DNA of 64,000 nt from an uncultured Persicobacter sp. (GTDB lineage: Bacteria; Bacteroidota; Bacteroidia; Cytophagales; Cyclobacteriaceae). Below, piece after piece: positions 35,578 to 43,723 of the stretch. The position numbers and the translations under genes were made by a program. How positions within the stretch are numbered: the first letter of the stretch is position 1; every line of letters begins with the position of its first letter. The stretch lies in the NCBI GenBank assembly GCA_947498325.1, contig CANMKE010000003.1:1-64000 (forward strand), written 5' to 3'. A model generated the notes under the pieces. The model did not search any database. It was given only the letters and a program-made list of their open reading frames with translations, and was not told the origin of the DNA.

Positions 35578-36165
35578 ATGTATCAAAAAGAAATCAGTAA
35601 AGAGGAGGTCAACGAATTACCATTGACAAAATACGAGGGAGAGATTGAACTGATCACCGATTCGGAATCTTTGGATGAAGCCCTGAAAGAAATCGAGGAG
35701 TACTCGGTGATAGGCTTCGACACAGAGACCAAACCTACTTTCCGCAGAGGCGCCAAAAACCATATCGCCCTGATTCAGATTGCCACCGAAGAAAAAGTCT
35801 ATTTGATTCGGGTTCAGGAAACAGGCGTTACCCCTGCATTGGAGGATCTGCTGAGCAATCCTGACATTCACAAAATTGGTATTGCCCTTACGGATGATAT
35901 CAGAGGGATGAAAGAGATTGCCGACATTTTGCCACAGGGTTACATTGACCTGGCTACTGAAGTGAAAGCCATGGGATGGAAAGTTACGGGAGCAAGAAAC
36001 CTCTCCGCCATATTTTTGAAAATTCGGATTTCCAAGAATCAGCAAACTTCCAATTGGGAGAAATCGGAGTACAGCCCACAGCAGATCGACTATGCCGCTA
36101 CGGATGCATGGATCTGCCTGGAGATTTACAAAAAGATACAGGAGTATCAAGCATTAATGGCCTGA
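35578..36165 (+). CDS. RNase D-like 3'-5' exonuclease
   Basis: A 195-residue DEDDy-type exonuclease domain. The metal-binding motifs are IGFDTETKP (Exo I), LTDDIRGM (Exo II) and YAATDAWICL (Exo III, with Tyr and Asp). There is no HRDC domain, so it is a stand-alone nuclease rather than full RNase D. It acts on RNA or DNA 3' ends; the true substrate is not known. It follows nhaC by 10 bp and ends in a strong terminator. Confidence 0.92.
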   Translation: MYQKEISKEEVNELPLTKYEGEIELITDSESLDEALKEIEEYSVIGFDTETKPTFRRGAKNHIALIQIATEEKVYLIRVQETGVTPALEDLLSNPDIHKIGIALTDDIRGMKEIADILPQGYIDLATEVKAMGWKVTGARNLSAIFLKIRISKNQQTSNWEKSEYSPQQIDYAATDAWICLEIYKKIQEYQALMA

Positions 36166-36176
36166 GAAAAGCCATT

Positions 36177-36210
36177 AAAAAAGCCATGACATTAGCGTCA
36201 TGGCTTTTTT
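36177..36210 (+). terminator. Intrinsic terminator, bidirectional
   Basis: A 14-bp stem aaaaaagccatgac/gtcatggctttttt (36177-36190, 36197-36210) closes a 6-nt loop between the convergent exonuclease and yigZ genes. Confidence 0.9.
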
Positions 36211-36219
36211 AATGTTCAC

Positions 36220-36846
36220 CTATTTTTTATCCTCTTCTTCCAGCAGCACATCTACTCCATCGATTTTTTTCAGCTTCTCAAGCACCTCGGCAAAGCGTTT
36301 TTCCCTGACCGAGATTTCCATTTCACAAAGGTTATCGAAATGCTGATTCAGAATCTGTAAATCGTATTCCTTGATCAGCTTCATCACATCATTCATACTG
36401 AGGTATTCAAACCTGAAAGGAATATCGACCATCAGGATCTTTTCGACAATTTCTCCCTCTTCAATAGCATCTGCCGCCGCAGTACGATAGGCATGTACCA
36501 AGCCGGGAACGCCCAATTTGGTGCCGCCGAAATAACGCACCACCACGATCAGCAGGTTGGTCAGGTTATGGGAGCGAATTTGCCCCAGGATAGGGTCTCC
36601 GGCAGAGTGCCCTGGTTCGCCATCATCGTTGGCGCGGAACCGTTCGCCGTCATTGCCTAAAACATAAGCATAACAGTGGTGGCGGGCATCGTAGTACTGC
36701 TTCTTCAGGCCATCAATAATTTCCTTCACCTGCTCTTCTTTTTTAATGGGATAAGCAAGCCCAATAAATTTACTGCCTTTTTCTTTATAAAAACCTTCCG
36801 AGGCTTCGGCAAGGGTGAGATAAGTGTCTTTCATTCCTGCATCCAT
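36220..36846 (-). CDS. yigZ: YigZ/IMPACT-family protein
   Basis: A 208-residue protein with the N-terminal UPF0029 domain: KGSKFIGLAYPIKKEEQVKE, then ARHHCYAYVLGNDGERFRAN and DDGEPGHSAGDPILGQI, followed by VVVRYFGGTKLGVPGLVHAY. The C-terminal ~70 residues form the DUF1949 ferredoxin-like domain. The biochemical role is unsettled; eukaryotic IMPACT relatives influence translation control. It is a single gene convergent with the exonuclease. A start at residue 5 (MKDTYLTL) is also possible. Confidence 0.93.
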   Translation of the reverse strand: MDAGMKDTYLTLAEASEGFYKEKGSKFIGLAYPIKKEEQVKEIIDGLKKQYYDARHHCYAYVLGNDGERFRANDDGEPGHSAGDPILGQIRSHNLTNLLIVVVRYFGGTKLGVPGLVHAYRTAAADAIEEGEIVEKILMVDIPFRFEYLSMNDVMKLIKEYDLQILNQHFDNLCEMEISVREKRFAEVLEKLKKIDGVDVLLEEEDKK

Positions 36847-36896
36847 TGACTTCCCTACAAAAATAGAATGTTTATCAAAATAAACCCAATTTAACG

Positions 36897-38018
36897 CTAC
36901 AAGGCGCCAATTTGCTGCTTATCGACATCATATTTGTTATGCTTCTGTGCCAGTTTTTTATAAGTGGCCTTTCCGGTCTGGTCATTGGTAGCGTCACAAT
37001 ACTTCGCCAAATTGATATAAGTAACACACAGGCCGTGATCACTCGGGTGCTCTTGCTGTTGGAAAGCCTTTTCAGCCTTGAGCAAATACTCCTTTACCTG
37101 TGGATCGGTAGGCTGATCCAAGGCTAAAAATCGCCCCATCAGTAAATTTCCCGGAGCACTAAACATGGGATTGCTGCGCTTGCTCAGGTCAAGGGCCAAT
37201 GCGACCTCTTCGCTATTTACCCGTTGCAGGTAAGCGAGGTTTTCGAGGTACATACAAGTGAAGTAAGGGTTGTTCGGATAATGCTTGTGCAGGTATTCGG
37301 AATGCTTGAATGCTTGCTGTGGTTTGGCGCCGTAATGCATCAGCAAATGGTATAAATACTGCCGTGATTCTACATCCGTAAAAATTCCTTTTTCTGTGGC
37401 TATCTCCATTTGGTGGAGCCCAAGTTCCAGATCGCCACTTTTAAAGAAAAACATAAAAGGACGATACACGGGGTTATTCTGCGGAAATTTAATGCGGTAG
37501 TAATTGTACAGCCCTGTGGTGAAGTAAAAATCAGGGAACTGATCGATTAAGTTAAAGCCCTCCTTCACGTAACTGTAAAGTACTTTGCCATAACTAATGG
37601 CTTTCATGGAGCTCCCTTCATCAAACCAATATTCAGCATACATGGCATTGAAGGTCAGGGCCACGAATTTCAGTTCGGCATCATCTGGTGCGGCTTTCAA
37701 CCGTTCGGCAGTCAGGGCGATGCCCTTATCAAGGTTAGCCGTGTAGGCCTGCTCCATTTTCTCGTTCTTGTGCTCAAATTTTTGTTGCCAGAACAGAATC
37801 CTTGCCTTGAGCAAATAAATGGTAGGGTCTTGTTGAAGATAAGTTTCGAGGGAGTCCGCATAGGCCTCAGCCTTTTTGAATTCAAAATTATAAGTGGCCG
37901 TCAGTCCTTCTTCAATGAAGCGCATGGCTTTTTTATCATTTCGAATTTGGGTGGTGGGCATGGCATATGAGTACAATGGCAACACGATGGCCATCATTAA
38001 AAACAAAAATCTCCGCAT
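36897..38018 (-). CDS. Exported TPR-like protein
   Basis: A 373-residue protein with a signal peptide (MRRFLFLMMAIVLPLYSYAM, cleavage near residue 19). The rest is helical, with TPR-like pairs around residues 35-80, 95-125 and 190-340. Aromatic stretches such as NAMYAEYWFDEGSSMKAISY and FYFTTGLYNYYRIKFPQNNP recur in uncharacterised Bacteroidota proteins. Periplasmic location and protein binding are inferred; no catalytic motif is seen. The 241 bp upstream hold no other gene. Confidence 0.78.
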   Translation of the reverse strand: MRRFLFLMMAIVLPLYSYAMPTTQIRNDKKAMRFIEEGLTATYNFEFKKAEAYADSLETYLQQDPTIYLLKARILFWQQKFEHKNEKMEQAYTANLDKGIALTAERLKAAPDDAELKFVALTFNAMYAEYWFDEGSSMKAISYGKVLYSYVKEGFNLIDQFPDFYFTTGLYNYYRIKFPQNNPVYRPFMFFFKSGDLELGLHQMEIATEKGIFTDVESRQYLYHLLMHYGAKPQQAFKHSEYLHKHYPNNPYFTCMYLENLAYLQRVNSEEVALALDLSKRSNPMFSAPGNLLMGRFLALDQPTDPQVKEYLLKAEKAFQQQEHPSDHGLCVTYINLAKYCDATNDQTGKATYKKLAQKHNKYDVDKQQIGAL

Positions 38019-38259
38019 AATCTTTCTAAACGCTTAGTCTACTTTGGGCCATCAATTTATAATAAATGTAGGCCAAGACCTATTTAATAATTTGGTATAT
38101 TATGAGTAATTAAACGATTATACCCAAACAAAAAGGCTATTTTTTTGCTATAAATAGGACTTTATGCCCATTAAAATAAAGCTTAACCCTTAACATTAAC
38201 CGACGAATATTATCGAAGCGCTAAAGATATTTAATTCAAGCTGGATCAGGAAATCGAAA

Positions 38260-39486
38260 TTGACCCTGAGTACGCTCCTGCTAAGGATTCTCACTCAAAT
38301 CGGCATCATGAAACTCTTTGCCGTGTATTTTGGACCTGCAGGTGTGGCACTGGTGGCGCACTTTCAAAACCTGGTAGAGCTCATTACCCAAATCCCCAAT
38401 GAGGGGATCAACCGTGCATTGGTTCACTTTTGGGGCAACCCAACACTGGAGGATGGCCCACGCCGACGGGTATTCTATGCGGCGATTATTTACAACCTCA
38501 TTGTCCTGTTTTTAGGCTTTGGGGTGTTCTTTGGTTTGAAGCATATATTCCTGAAAGAATTTATTGAACTGAACGACCTGCTGCAGCTGCCTTTTGAAGG
38601 GCTGTTTTTCACCATCATGAGCCTGCTGCTCTTGCATTTGTTCCTGATGGCAGTCATCCTCTCTCATGGGCACGCCAAAATATACACCACTTTCAGCTTG
38701 GTCAGCCTGATTTGCTCATTGATCCTTGTGGCTTATTTTGTGCAGTATAACGATCAGCAACTGGCATTACTGAGTGTAACTTTCGGGCAACTCCTGGGGC
38801 TGGTTTGTGCGCTGGTATTTTCCGTTAGGCATCGGTTGGTGAGAAAGGTAAAACCAATTGAAACGAGCAAAGGCTCCATGGAGGCGATATGGAATTTCAT
38901 GCTGGTAACTTTCGGTGCTTTTGTGTTTGGGAAGATGCTCGAATATGGCGTCAGGGAATGGATGATCAATGCTTATGGTCTTGAGCAGGCAGGGCAGTGG
39001 CAGTCGGTGGTGAAAATATCAGAAAACTACTTTTTACTCTTCACTGGCACCGTAGGTCTAGCTTTCTTTCCGAAGGTTAATCAACTGATTTTATTCCCTG
39101 AAGAACTGAGAATTTATGTCCGTGGCGTTATTGCGCTGGTTGTTCCTGTCACCCTGATAGGCAGCTTATTTATCTTTTTTGGAAAAGAATGGTTGTTGGT
39201 TGGGCTGTACAGTAAAGATTTTCTGCCTGCCAGCAAGTTTTTCCTTTATCAGCAAACGGGCGATTTCTTCCTGATTATCGCCTACCTGCTCGCTTTCATG
39301 CTTTCGGCACAGTCCAAACCTATCGTTCACCTTTCACTGCAATTCGGTGCGACGGTATTGTACCTCGTATTCATTTTTTATTTTTGTTCGAGAGATGGGC
39401 TTTTGGGAGTCGTGGAAGCCCACGCGTTAAAATCAGCGATCTATTTTGCTGTTCTGCTGTTTCTGAACCGAAGACTGGTATTATAA
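38260..39486 (+). CDS. O-antigen translocase-like flippase (MOP superfamily)
   Basis: A 408-residue membrane protein with about 10-12 segments. KLFAVYFGPAGVALVAHFQN near the start and QIPNEGINRALVHFWG are typical of Wzx-like O-antigen translocases, which flip lipid-linked oligosaccharides across the inner membrane. The start is uncertain. The frame is open back to 38200 with no ATG or GTG; TTG at 38260 is the only ordinary start, and ATT/ATC codons at 38209-38214 would add about 17 residues (ALKIFNSSWIRKSK) that look native. No other polysaccharide genes adjoin it. Confidence 0.8.
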   Translation: MTLSTLLLRILTQIGIMKLFAVYFGPAGVALVAHFQNLVELITQIPNEGINRALVHFWGNPTLEDGPRRRVFYAAIIYNLIVLFLGFGVFFGLKHIFLKEFIELNDLLQLPFEGLFFTIMSLLLLHLFLMAVILSHGHAKIYTTFSLVSLICSLILVAYFVQYNDQQLALLSVTFGQLLGLVCALVFSVRHRLVRKVKPIETSKGSMEAIWNFMLVTFGAFVFGKMLEYGVREWMINAYGLEQAGQWQSVVKISENYFLLFTGTVGLAFFPKVNQLILFPEELRIYVRGVIALVVPVTLIGSLFIFFGKEWLLVGLYSKDFLPASKFFLYQQTGDFFLIIAYLLAFMLSAQSKPIVHLSLQFGATVLYLVFIFYFCSRDGLLGVVEAHALKSAIYFAVLLFLNRRLVL

Positions 39487-39533
39487 TTCAGCAGGTGTTG
39501 TAATATTTCTACACCTGCTGAACGATTCTAATT

Positions 39534-40460
39534 TTATCGGCGGTTATCGTCCCCTTCCATCATACTGAGGTAACTCATATATCGACCTTCATCAATGTAG
39601 CCACGCTTTACAGCCTCGGTAACTACACAGCCAGGCTCATGGGTATGCGAACAGTTATAAAAACGACACTCGCTCATTAATGCCCTGAACTCTGGGAAAT
39701 AGCCTCCAATTTCTTCCTCTTTGATGTCCATCAAACCCAGTTCTTTAATTCCTGGAGTATCGATCAAAAATGTTCCCTCTTCGATTTCAAACATTTCTGC
39801 GAAGGTGGTGGTATGAACCCCCTTATTGGCATAAGTGGAAACCTCTTGTGTCCATTGGTCAATATCTGGAGCAATGGCATTGATCAGGGTAGATTTCCCC
39901 ACCCCTGAGTGCCCCGAAAGGATTGACTTCTTGCCTTCAAGCATCGCCATAAAAGCATCGAGTCCTTCTTTTTTCTTCGCTGAAAGTGACAAACACTGAT
40001 AACCCAGCGACTCATAAAGCTCCATGAGTTCTTCCTGAATCTGCTGTGCCTCTGGCACCAGTAAATCCGCTTTGTTGAAAACCAAAACGGCAGGAATATG
40101 ATAGGATTCACAGGAAACGAGGAATCGGTCAATAAAGCCCTGAGACGTGCGGGGCATCACTAAAGTACACACCAAAATCGCCTGGTCAAGGTTGGCACCA
40201 ATGATGTGCCCATGCCGCACCTTCCTTGTAGATTTACGGATAAGATAATTCTCACGCTTTTTAATATGCGTGATCACGCCTGTTTCTTCTTCGGTATCTT
40301 CAAGCTCAAACGTAACGATATCCCCCACCGCTAAAGGGTTGGTTACCTTCAATCCTTTAATTTTGAATTTCCCCCGAAGACGGCATTGGTAAACTTCATC
40401 GGTGGTCAAATCGCGCACCTCATACCACGAGCCCGTCGAGCGCATCACTAATCCTTCCAT
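39534..40460 (-). CDS. rsgA: Ribosome small-subunit GTPase RsgA
   Basis: A 308-residue circularly permuted GTPase that assists late 30S maturation. An N-terminal OB fold (residues 1-70) is followed by the permuted G motifs: NKAD at 119-122 (G4), GHSGVGKST at 183-191 (G1) and DTPG at 234-237 (G3). The zinc site C265, C270, H272/H274 and C278 lies in ECRFYNCSHTHEPGC. Length and motif order are normal. Confidence 0.97.
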   Translation of the reverse strand: MEGLVMRSTGSWYEVRDLTTDEVYQCRLRGKFKIKGLKVTNPLAVGDIVTFELEDTEEETGVITHIKKRENYLIRKSTRKVRHGHIIGANLDQAILVCTLVMPRTSQGFIDRFLVSCESYHIPAVLVFNKADLLVPEAQQIQEELMELYESLGYQCLSLSAKKKEGLDAFMAMLEGKKSILSGHSGVGKSTLINAIAPDIDQWTQEVSTYANKGVHTTTFAEMFEIEEGTFLIDTPGIKELGLMDIKEEEIGGYFPEFRALMSECRFYNCSHTHEPGCVVTEAVKRGYIDEGRYMSYLSMMEGDDNRR

Positions 40461-40665
40461 ATATTATTTTTGTCGGCTGTTTAAACTAATACTTTACCCT
40501 GATTTAACTTATCAAGTGCTTTCCAGAAATCGCTCACCTTTATATTTCAGAAAGGTGCCTGTGACAGGAAATATAAACCCTATCGATCACTGGGTACTGA
40601 TCTTCGAGCATTTGTTAACAAGTAAATTTTGAAAGCATTCTTTCTTCACCTCCGAATGATTTTCA

Positions 40666-41916
40666 TTATTTTATATAAGCTTCACAAAAGTCGAGAATTT
40701 GAGCCGTAACGCCCAAATTTTCTTCCACATATCTTCTCGACCGATCGGCGGCCTGTTGGTATTGATCCTCATCGTTATACAAGGCCGCAAATTTCTCTGC
40801 AAACTCTTCACTGCGCTCAAAGTCAAATGCCGCCTCCCGTGCAAGCATATCCGTAGCCTCCTGAAATTTTCTGTTTTTAGCTGAACGCCCAAAAAAGATC
40901 GGCAAACCATAGGTGGCCGCTTCCAGGATATTGTGCAAGCCGCTACCAAAAGCACCTCCCACATAGGCAAAGTCGCCATAGCGATAGACCGACGACAACA
41001 TGCCGAAGTTATCTATGATCAACACTTGTGCATCCGAAACGTTTTGTTCTGAAGCTTTGGAGTAGCGAATCACCTTGCCTGCGCACTGGTTTTCGATCTC
41101 CTTCATTTCTGACGCTTTCAGGTTATGTGGTGCAATAATAAATTTCAGGTCTGTTTTCCCACCATTGATCAGCGGAAAAATATGCTCCATATCCTGCGGC
41201 CAACTGCTGCCCACCACCAATGTGCGATGCCCCTCCGTGAAGGCCTCTACAAGCGGAAGTTTTTTGGCCTGCTGGCAGATTTCCTCTACTCGATCGAATC
41301 GGGTATCTCCCGTTTTACTGAAATTATAGACTTTAGCCTCTTCAAGCACCTCCACAGACTCCTGATTCTGTACAAAGAAATGATCGAAGCAATGCAGGGT
41401 GCGGAAAAAGAAGGCGCCGTACCACTTGAAGTAGATTTGGTCTTTTCTGAAAATGGTTGAAAATGAAAACAGGGGAATATTTTTCTGCGCCACACGTTTG
41501 AGGTAGTTGTACCAAAACTCATACTTCACAAAAAATACCACCTGAGGATTCAGCAAATCGACAAATTTCTTGGCATTCTGCCAGGTATCTATTGGCAGGT
41601 AGGTGATCAGATCCGCCTTATCGTAATCTTTACGCACTTCATAACCCGATGGGGAGAAGAAGGTCAGGACGATTTTATAATCAGGATACCGCTTCTTAAA
41701 TTCTTCCAAAACTGGTCGTGCCTGTTCAAACTCGCCCAAAGATGCACAGTGAAACCAAGCCACAGGGTCGTTATAAGTTGCCCGAAAGTGCATCAGTTGT
41801 TTGAATACTGGCTTTCGGCCTTTTACAAACAGGCGCAGTTTCTTGTTAAAAAGTGCGGGAATCGGCAACAGTAATTCTGCCAGATGGAATAAAAACGAGT
41901 ATAAAAATTGACCCAT
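40666..41916 (-). CDS. waaA: 3-deoxy-D-manno-octulosonic acid (Kdo) transferase
   Basis: A 416-residue inner-membrane-associated GT-B enzyme that adds Kdo to lipid A precursors. After an N-terminal membrane anchor, WFHCASLGEFEQARPVLEEF holds the catalytic glutamate. FFVKYEFWYNYLKR, VVGSSWPQDMEHIFP and AFGSGLHNILEAATYGLPIFFG are typical WaaA blocks. Its presence shows the cell makes lipopolysaccharide with Kdo. It is monocistronic; about 205 bp to rsgA hold nothing I can name. Confidence 0.95.
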   Translation of the reverse strand: MGQFLYSFLFHLAELLLPIPALFNKKLRLFVKGRKPVFKQLMHFRATYNDPVAWFHCASLGEFEQARPVLEEFKKRYPDYKIVLTFFSPSGYEVRKDYDKADLITYLPIDTWQNAKKFVDLLNPQVVFFVKYEFWYNYLKRVAQKNIPLFSFSTIFRKDQIYFKWYGAFFFRTLHCFDHFFVQNQESVEVLEEAKVYNFSKTGDTRFDRVEEICQQAKKLPLVEAFTEGHRTLVVGSSWPQDMEHIFPLINGGKTDLKFIIAPHNLKASEMKEIENQCAGKVIRYSKASEQNVSDAQVLIIDNFGMLSSVYRYGDFAYVGGAFGSGLHNILEAATYGLPIFFGRSAKNRKFQEATDMLAREAAFDFERSEEFAEKFAALYNDEDQYQQAADRSRRYVEENLGVTAQILDFCEAYIK

Positions 41917-42013
41917 GCGATTATTTTGGAGCGTGGTTAATGGACAACCTCTCTACAAGGTCTTCAGAAATAAATCTTCCTTGTGTGGTGGTTGTTTATA
42001 ATTTTACGCAAAA

Positions 42014-42045
42014 ATAAAAAAACCCTCTGAGATTATCAGAGGGTT
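42014..42045 (-). terminator. Intrinsic terminator of the peroxiredoxin gene
   Basis: On the minus strand a 10-bp perfect stem aaccctctga/tcagagggtt with a 5-nt loop is followed by T7 and more T-rich sequence. It lies about 45 bp after the peroxiredoxin stop. Confidence 0.88.
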
Positions 42046-42091
42046 CAGTGGCATATCTGTTAGGATCGCCAATATTTATTTGCTCGCTTGA

Positions 42092-42721
42092 TTAGTGCGC
42101 TGAAAGGTATTCTGCTACACCTTCTTTAGTTGCTTTCATAGCGTCAGCACCTTCAGACCAGTTTGCAGGACAAACTTCGCCGTGCTCTTCTACGTGGTGT
42201 AAAGCATCTACCAAACGGATCATCTCATCGATGTTACGACCCAATGGCAAATCGTTGATTGTTTCGTGGCGTACAACACCGTTTTTGTCAATCAAGAAAG
42301 TACCACGGAAAGCTACAGGAATACCTGCGAATACCAATTCTCCTTCGTCATTGTACTCCCAGTCACCGGCCAATACACCGTAGTTGTTCGCAATTGTTTT
42401 CGACAAGTCAGCTACCAATGGGTATTTCACGCCTTCGATACCACCTTGTTTCTTAGGAGTAGTCAACCAAGCCAAGTGAGTTTCTTCTGAATCACAAGAA
42501 ATACCAACAACAGCAACGTTGCGCTTCTCAAATTCTGCCAATTTTTCCTGGAAAGCCAAGATTTCAGTAGGACAAACAAAAGTAAAATCTTTTGGGTAGA
42601 AGTAGAAAATTACTTCTTGCTTACCAATGTACTGCTCCAAAGAGAAGTCTTCTACGATCTCGTAACCGTTAACAACTGCTGGTGCAACAAACAATGGGGC
42701 TTTTTTTCCAACTAATGACAT
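42092..42721 (-). CDS. Typical 2-Cys peroxiredoxin (AhpC/Prx1 type)
   Basis: A 209-residue thiol peroxidase that reduces hydrogen peroxide and organic peroxides. The peroxidatic cysteine C50 is in FTFVCPTE and the resolving cysteine C184 in GEVCPANW. KYPLVADLSKTIANNYGVL and FRGTFLIDKNGVVRH are usual family blocks. The promoter has a TACCTTTG -7 box like that of the upstream dps gene. No AhpF or OxyR gene is in the window. Codon use suggests strong expression. Confidence 0.96.
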   Translation of the reverse strand: MSLVGKKAPLFVAPAVVNGYEIVEDFSLEQYIGKQEVIFYFYPKDFTFVCPTEILAFQEKLAEFEKRNVAVVGISCDSEETHLAWLTTPKKQGGIEGVKYPLVADLSKTIANNYGVLAGDWEYNDEGELVFAGIPVAFRGTFLIDKNGVVRHETINDLPLGRNIDEMIRLVDALHHVEEHGEVCPANWSEGADAMKATKEGVAEYLSAH

Positions 42722-42766
42722 ATTGATTATTATTTTAAGGTTTATTTTTCTTCAAACTTAATAGCT

Positions 42767-42801
42767 CAAAGGTATAGGGTTATTACAGTTTTACCAACAA
42801 A
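42767..42801 (-). promoter_or_regulatory. Promoter of the peroxiredoxin gene
   Basis: On the minus strand TACCTTTG (42767-42774) matches the -7 box. GTTG lies 20 bp upstream and TTTG 23 bp upstream as -33 candidates. The leader would be about 38 nt. Confidence 0.5.
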
Positions 42802-42873
42802 GCATTCTATAATTTACATTGCTTTTGCTTATTACAATATTAGTTATGTTGATACAATATTGGGCGGTGAAGT

Positions 42874-43338
42874 TTATCCTAAATAGGACTTCAGCATCCA
42901 GGCGGTTTTTTCCTGTCCGGCGATGTAATCACTCATCAAAGCGACTGTTCCTTCATCGTTGGCCTCTCCTGCCATTTCAAGAATTTCACGCTCTCTTTTG
43001 ATCAGTGCCTGAATGTTCGACAGGGTGATTCCCACCGTGTTTTCGGCATCGCTCACATCTACCGCAGGGGTAATTTCTGCCGCCTGAAGATAGTCTGCAA
43101 ATGAATGCAGCGGTGATTTATCCAAAGTCAGGATACGTTCTGCCACCTCATCAATCTGCGTGTGTGCCTCAGTGTATAATTCTTCAAATTTTACGTGAAG
43201 CTCAAAAAACTGAGGGCCCTTAATGTTCCAATGAAAGCCTCTTAGATTTTGATAGTAAACTTGAAAGTTGGCCAACAGGTCGTTTAACTGATCTGCTAAC
43301 TGATTTGCTTTCTGTGCGTCTAATCCAATGAAATTCAT
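42874..43338 (-). CDS. dps: Dps-family DNA-protecting ferritin-like protein
   Basis: A 154-residue protein that forms 12-mers, oxidises and stores iron, and shields DNA from peroxide. The intersubunit ferroxidase residues have the normal spacing: H36 in FHWNIKGPQF, H48, D63 and E67 in TQIDEVAERI. The ATG is at 43336-43338. It lies next to a peroxiredoxin on the same strand and has an excellent Bacteroidota promoter, so joint control in oxidative or stationary stress is likely. Confidence 0.96.
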   Translation of the reverse strand: MNFIGLDAQKANQLADQLNDLLANFQVYYQNLRGFHWNIKGPQFFELHVKFEELYTEAHTQIDEVAERILTLDKSPLHSFADYLQAAEITPAVDVSDAENTVGITLSNIQALIKREREILEMAGEANDEGTVALMSDYIAGQEKTAWMLKSYLG

Positions 43339-43381
43339 AGCTATTGTGTATTTATGTTTTTATTATTTCTTTTCGATGGTT

Positions 43382-43413
43382 CAAAGGTAGGCAGGCTTGC
43401 TTTGCCTATCAAA
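43382..43413 (-). promoter_or_regulatory. Promoter of dps (-33/-7)
   Basis: On the minus strand TTTG (43410-43413) is followed after 20 bp by TACCTTTG (43382-43389), matching the Bacteroidota consensus TTTG-N(19-21)-TAnnTTTG. It is the best promoter in the window. The leader would be about 37 nt. Confidence 0.7.
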
Positions 43414-43723
43414 TCACTTCGATCAATGCATCATCAAGGATATCGATACCCGACATGAAAGCATAAACAAAGGTTAACGCTCACCAATATCATTATTCAA
43501 TTTGCTGATAAGTCATGATTAATTATATAATATAAATCATATTCGACAATGACTTTACCACCGGCGTTCCGCGGGCTCATGTTGATAAAAAGTGGTCAAT
43601 CAATAAATTATCCATGAAATACCATCGATATTTCGGCAGATCGTTTTCTCACCTTTGTAAAAACCTTACCTTTACCGATTGTGTAACAAAAACACTTTAG
43701 CCCCATTATAGGATCAAAGATTT
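43414..43723. other. Intergenic region with no supported gene
   Basis: These 310 bp between the divergent dps and GNAT-like genes contain only a 22-codon ORF at 43550. That ORF overlaps the 19-nt segment (43545-43563) which also occurs at 21569-21587. I cannot support it as a gene. Confidence 0.4.

Noticed and set aside
35617-36150. Minus-strand ORF of 177 codons
   Set aside because: Covers the RNase D-like gene on the opposite strand, which has all catalytic motifs; no motif in the shadow.
43550-43618. 22-codon ORF between dps and the GNAT-like gene
   Set aside because: Too short, without supporting start signal or neighbour coupling.
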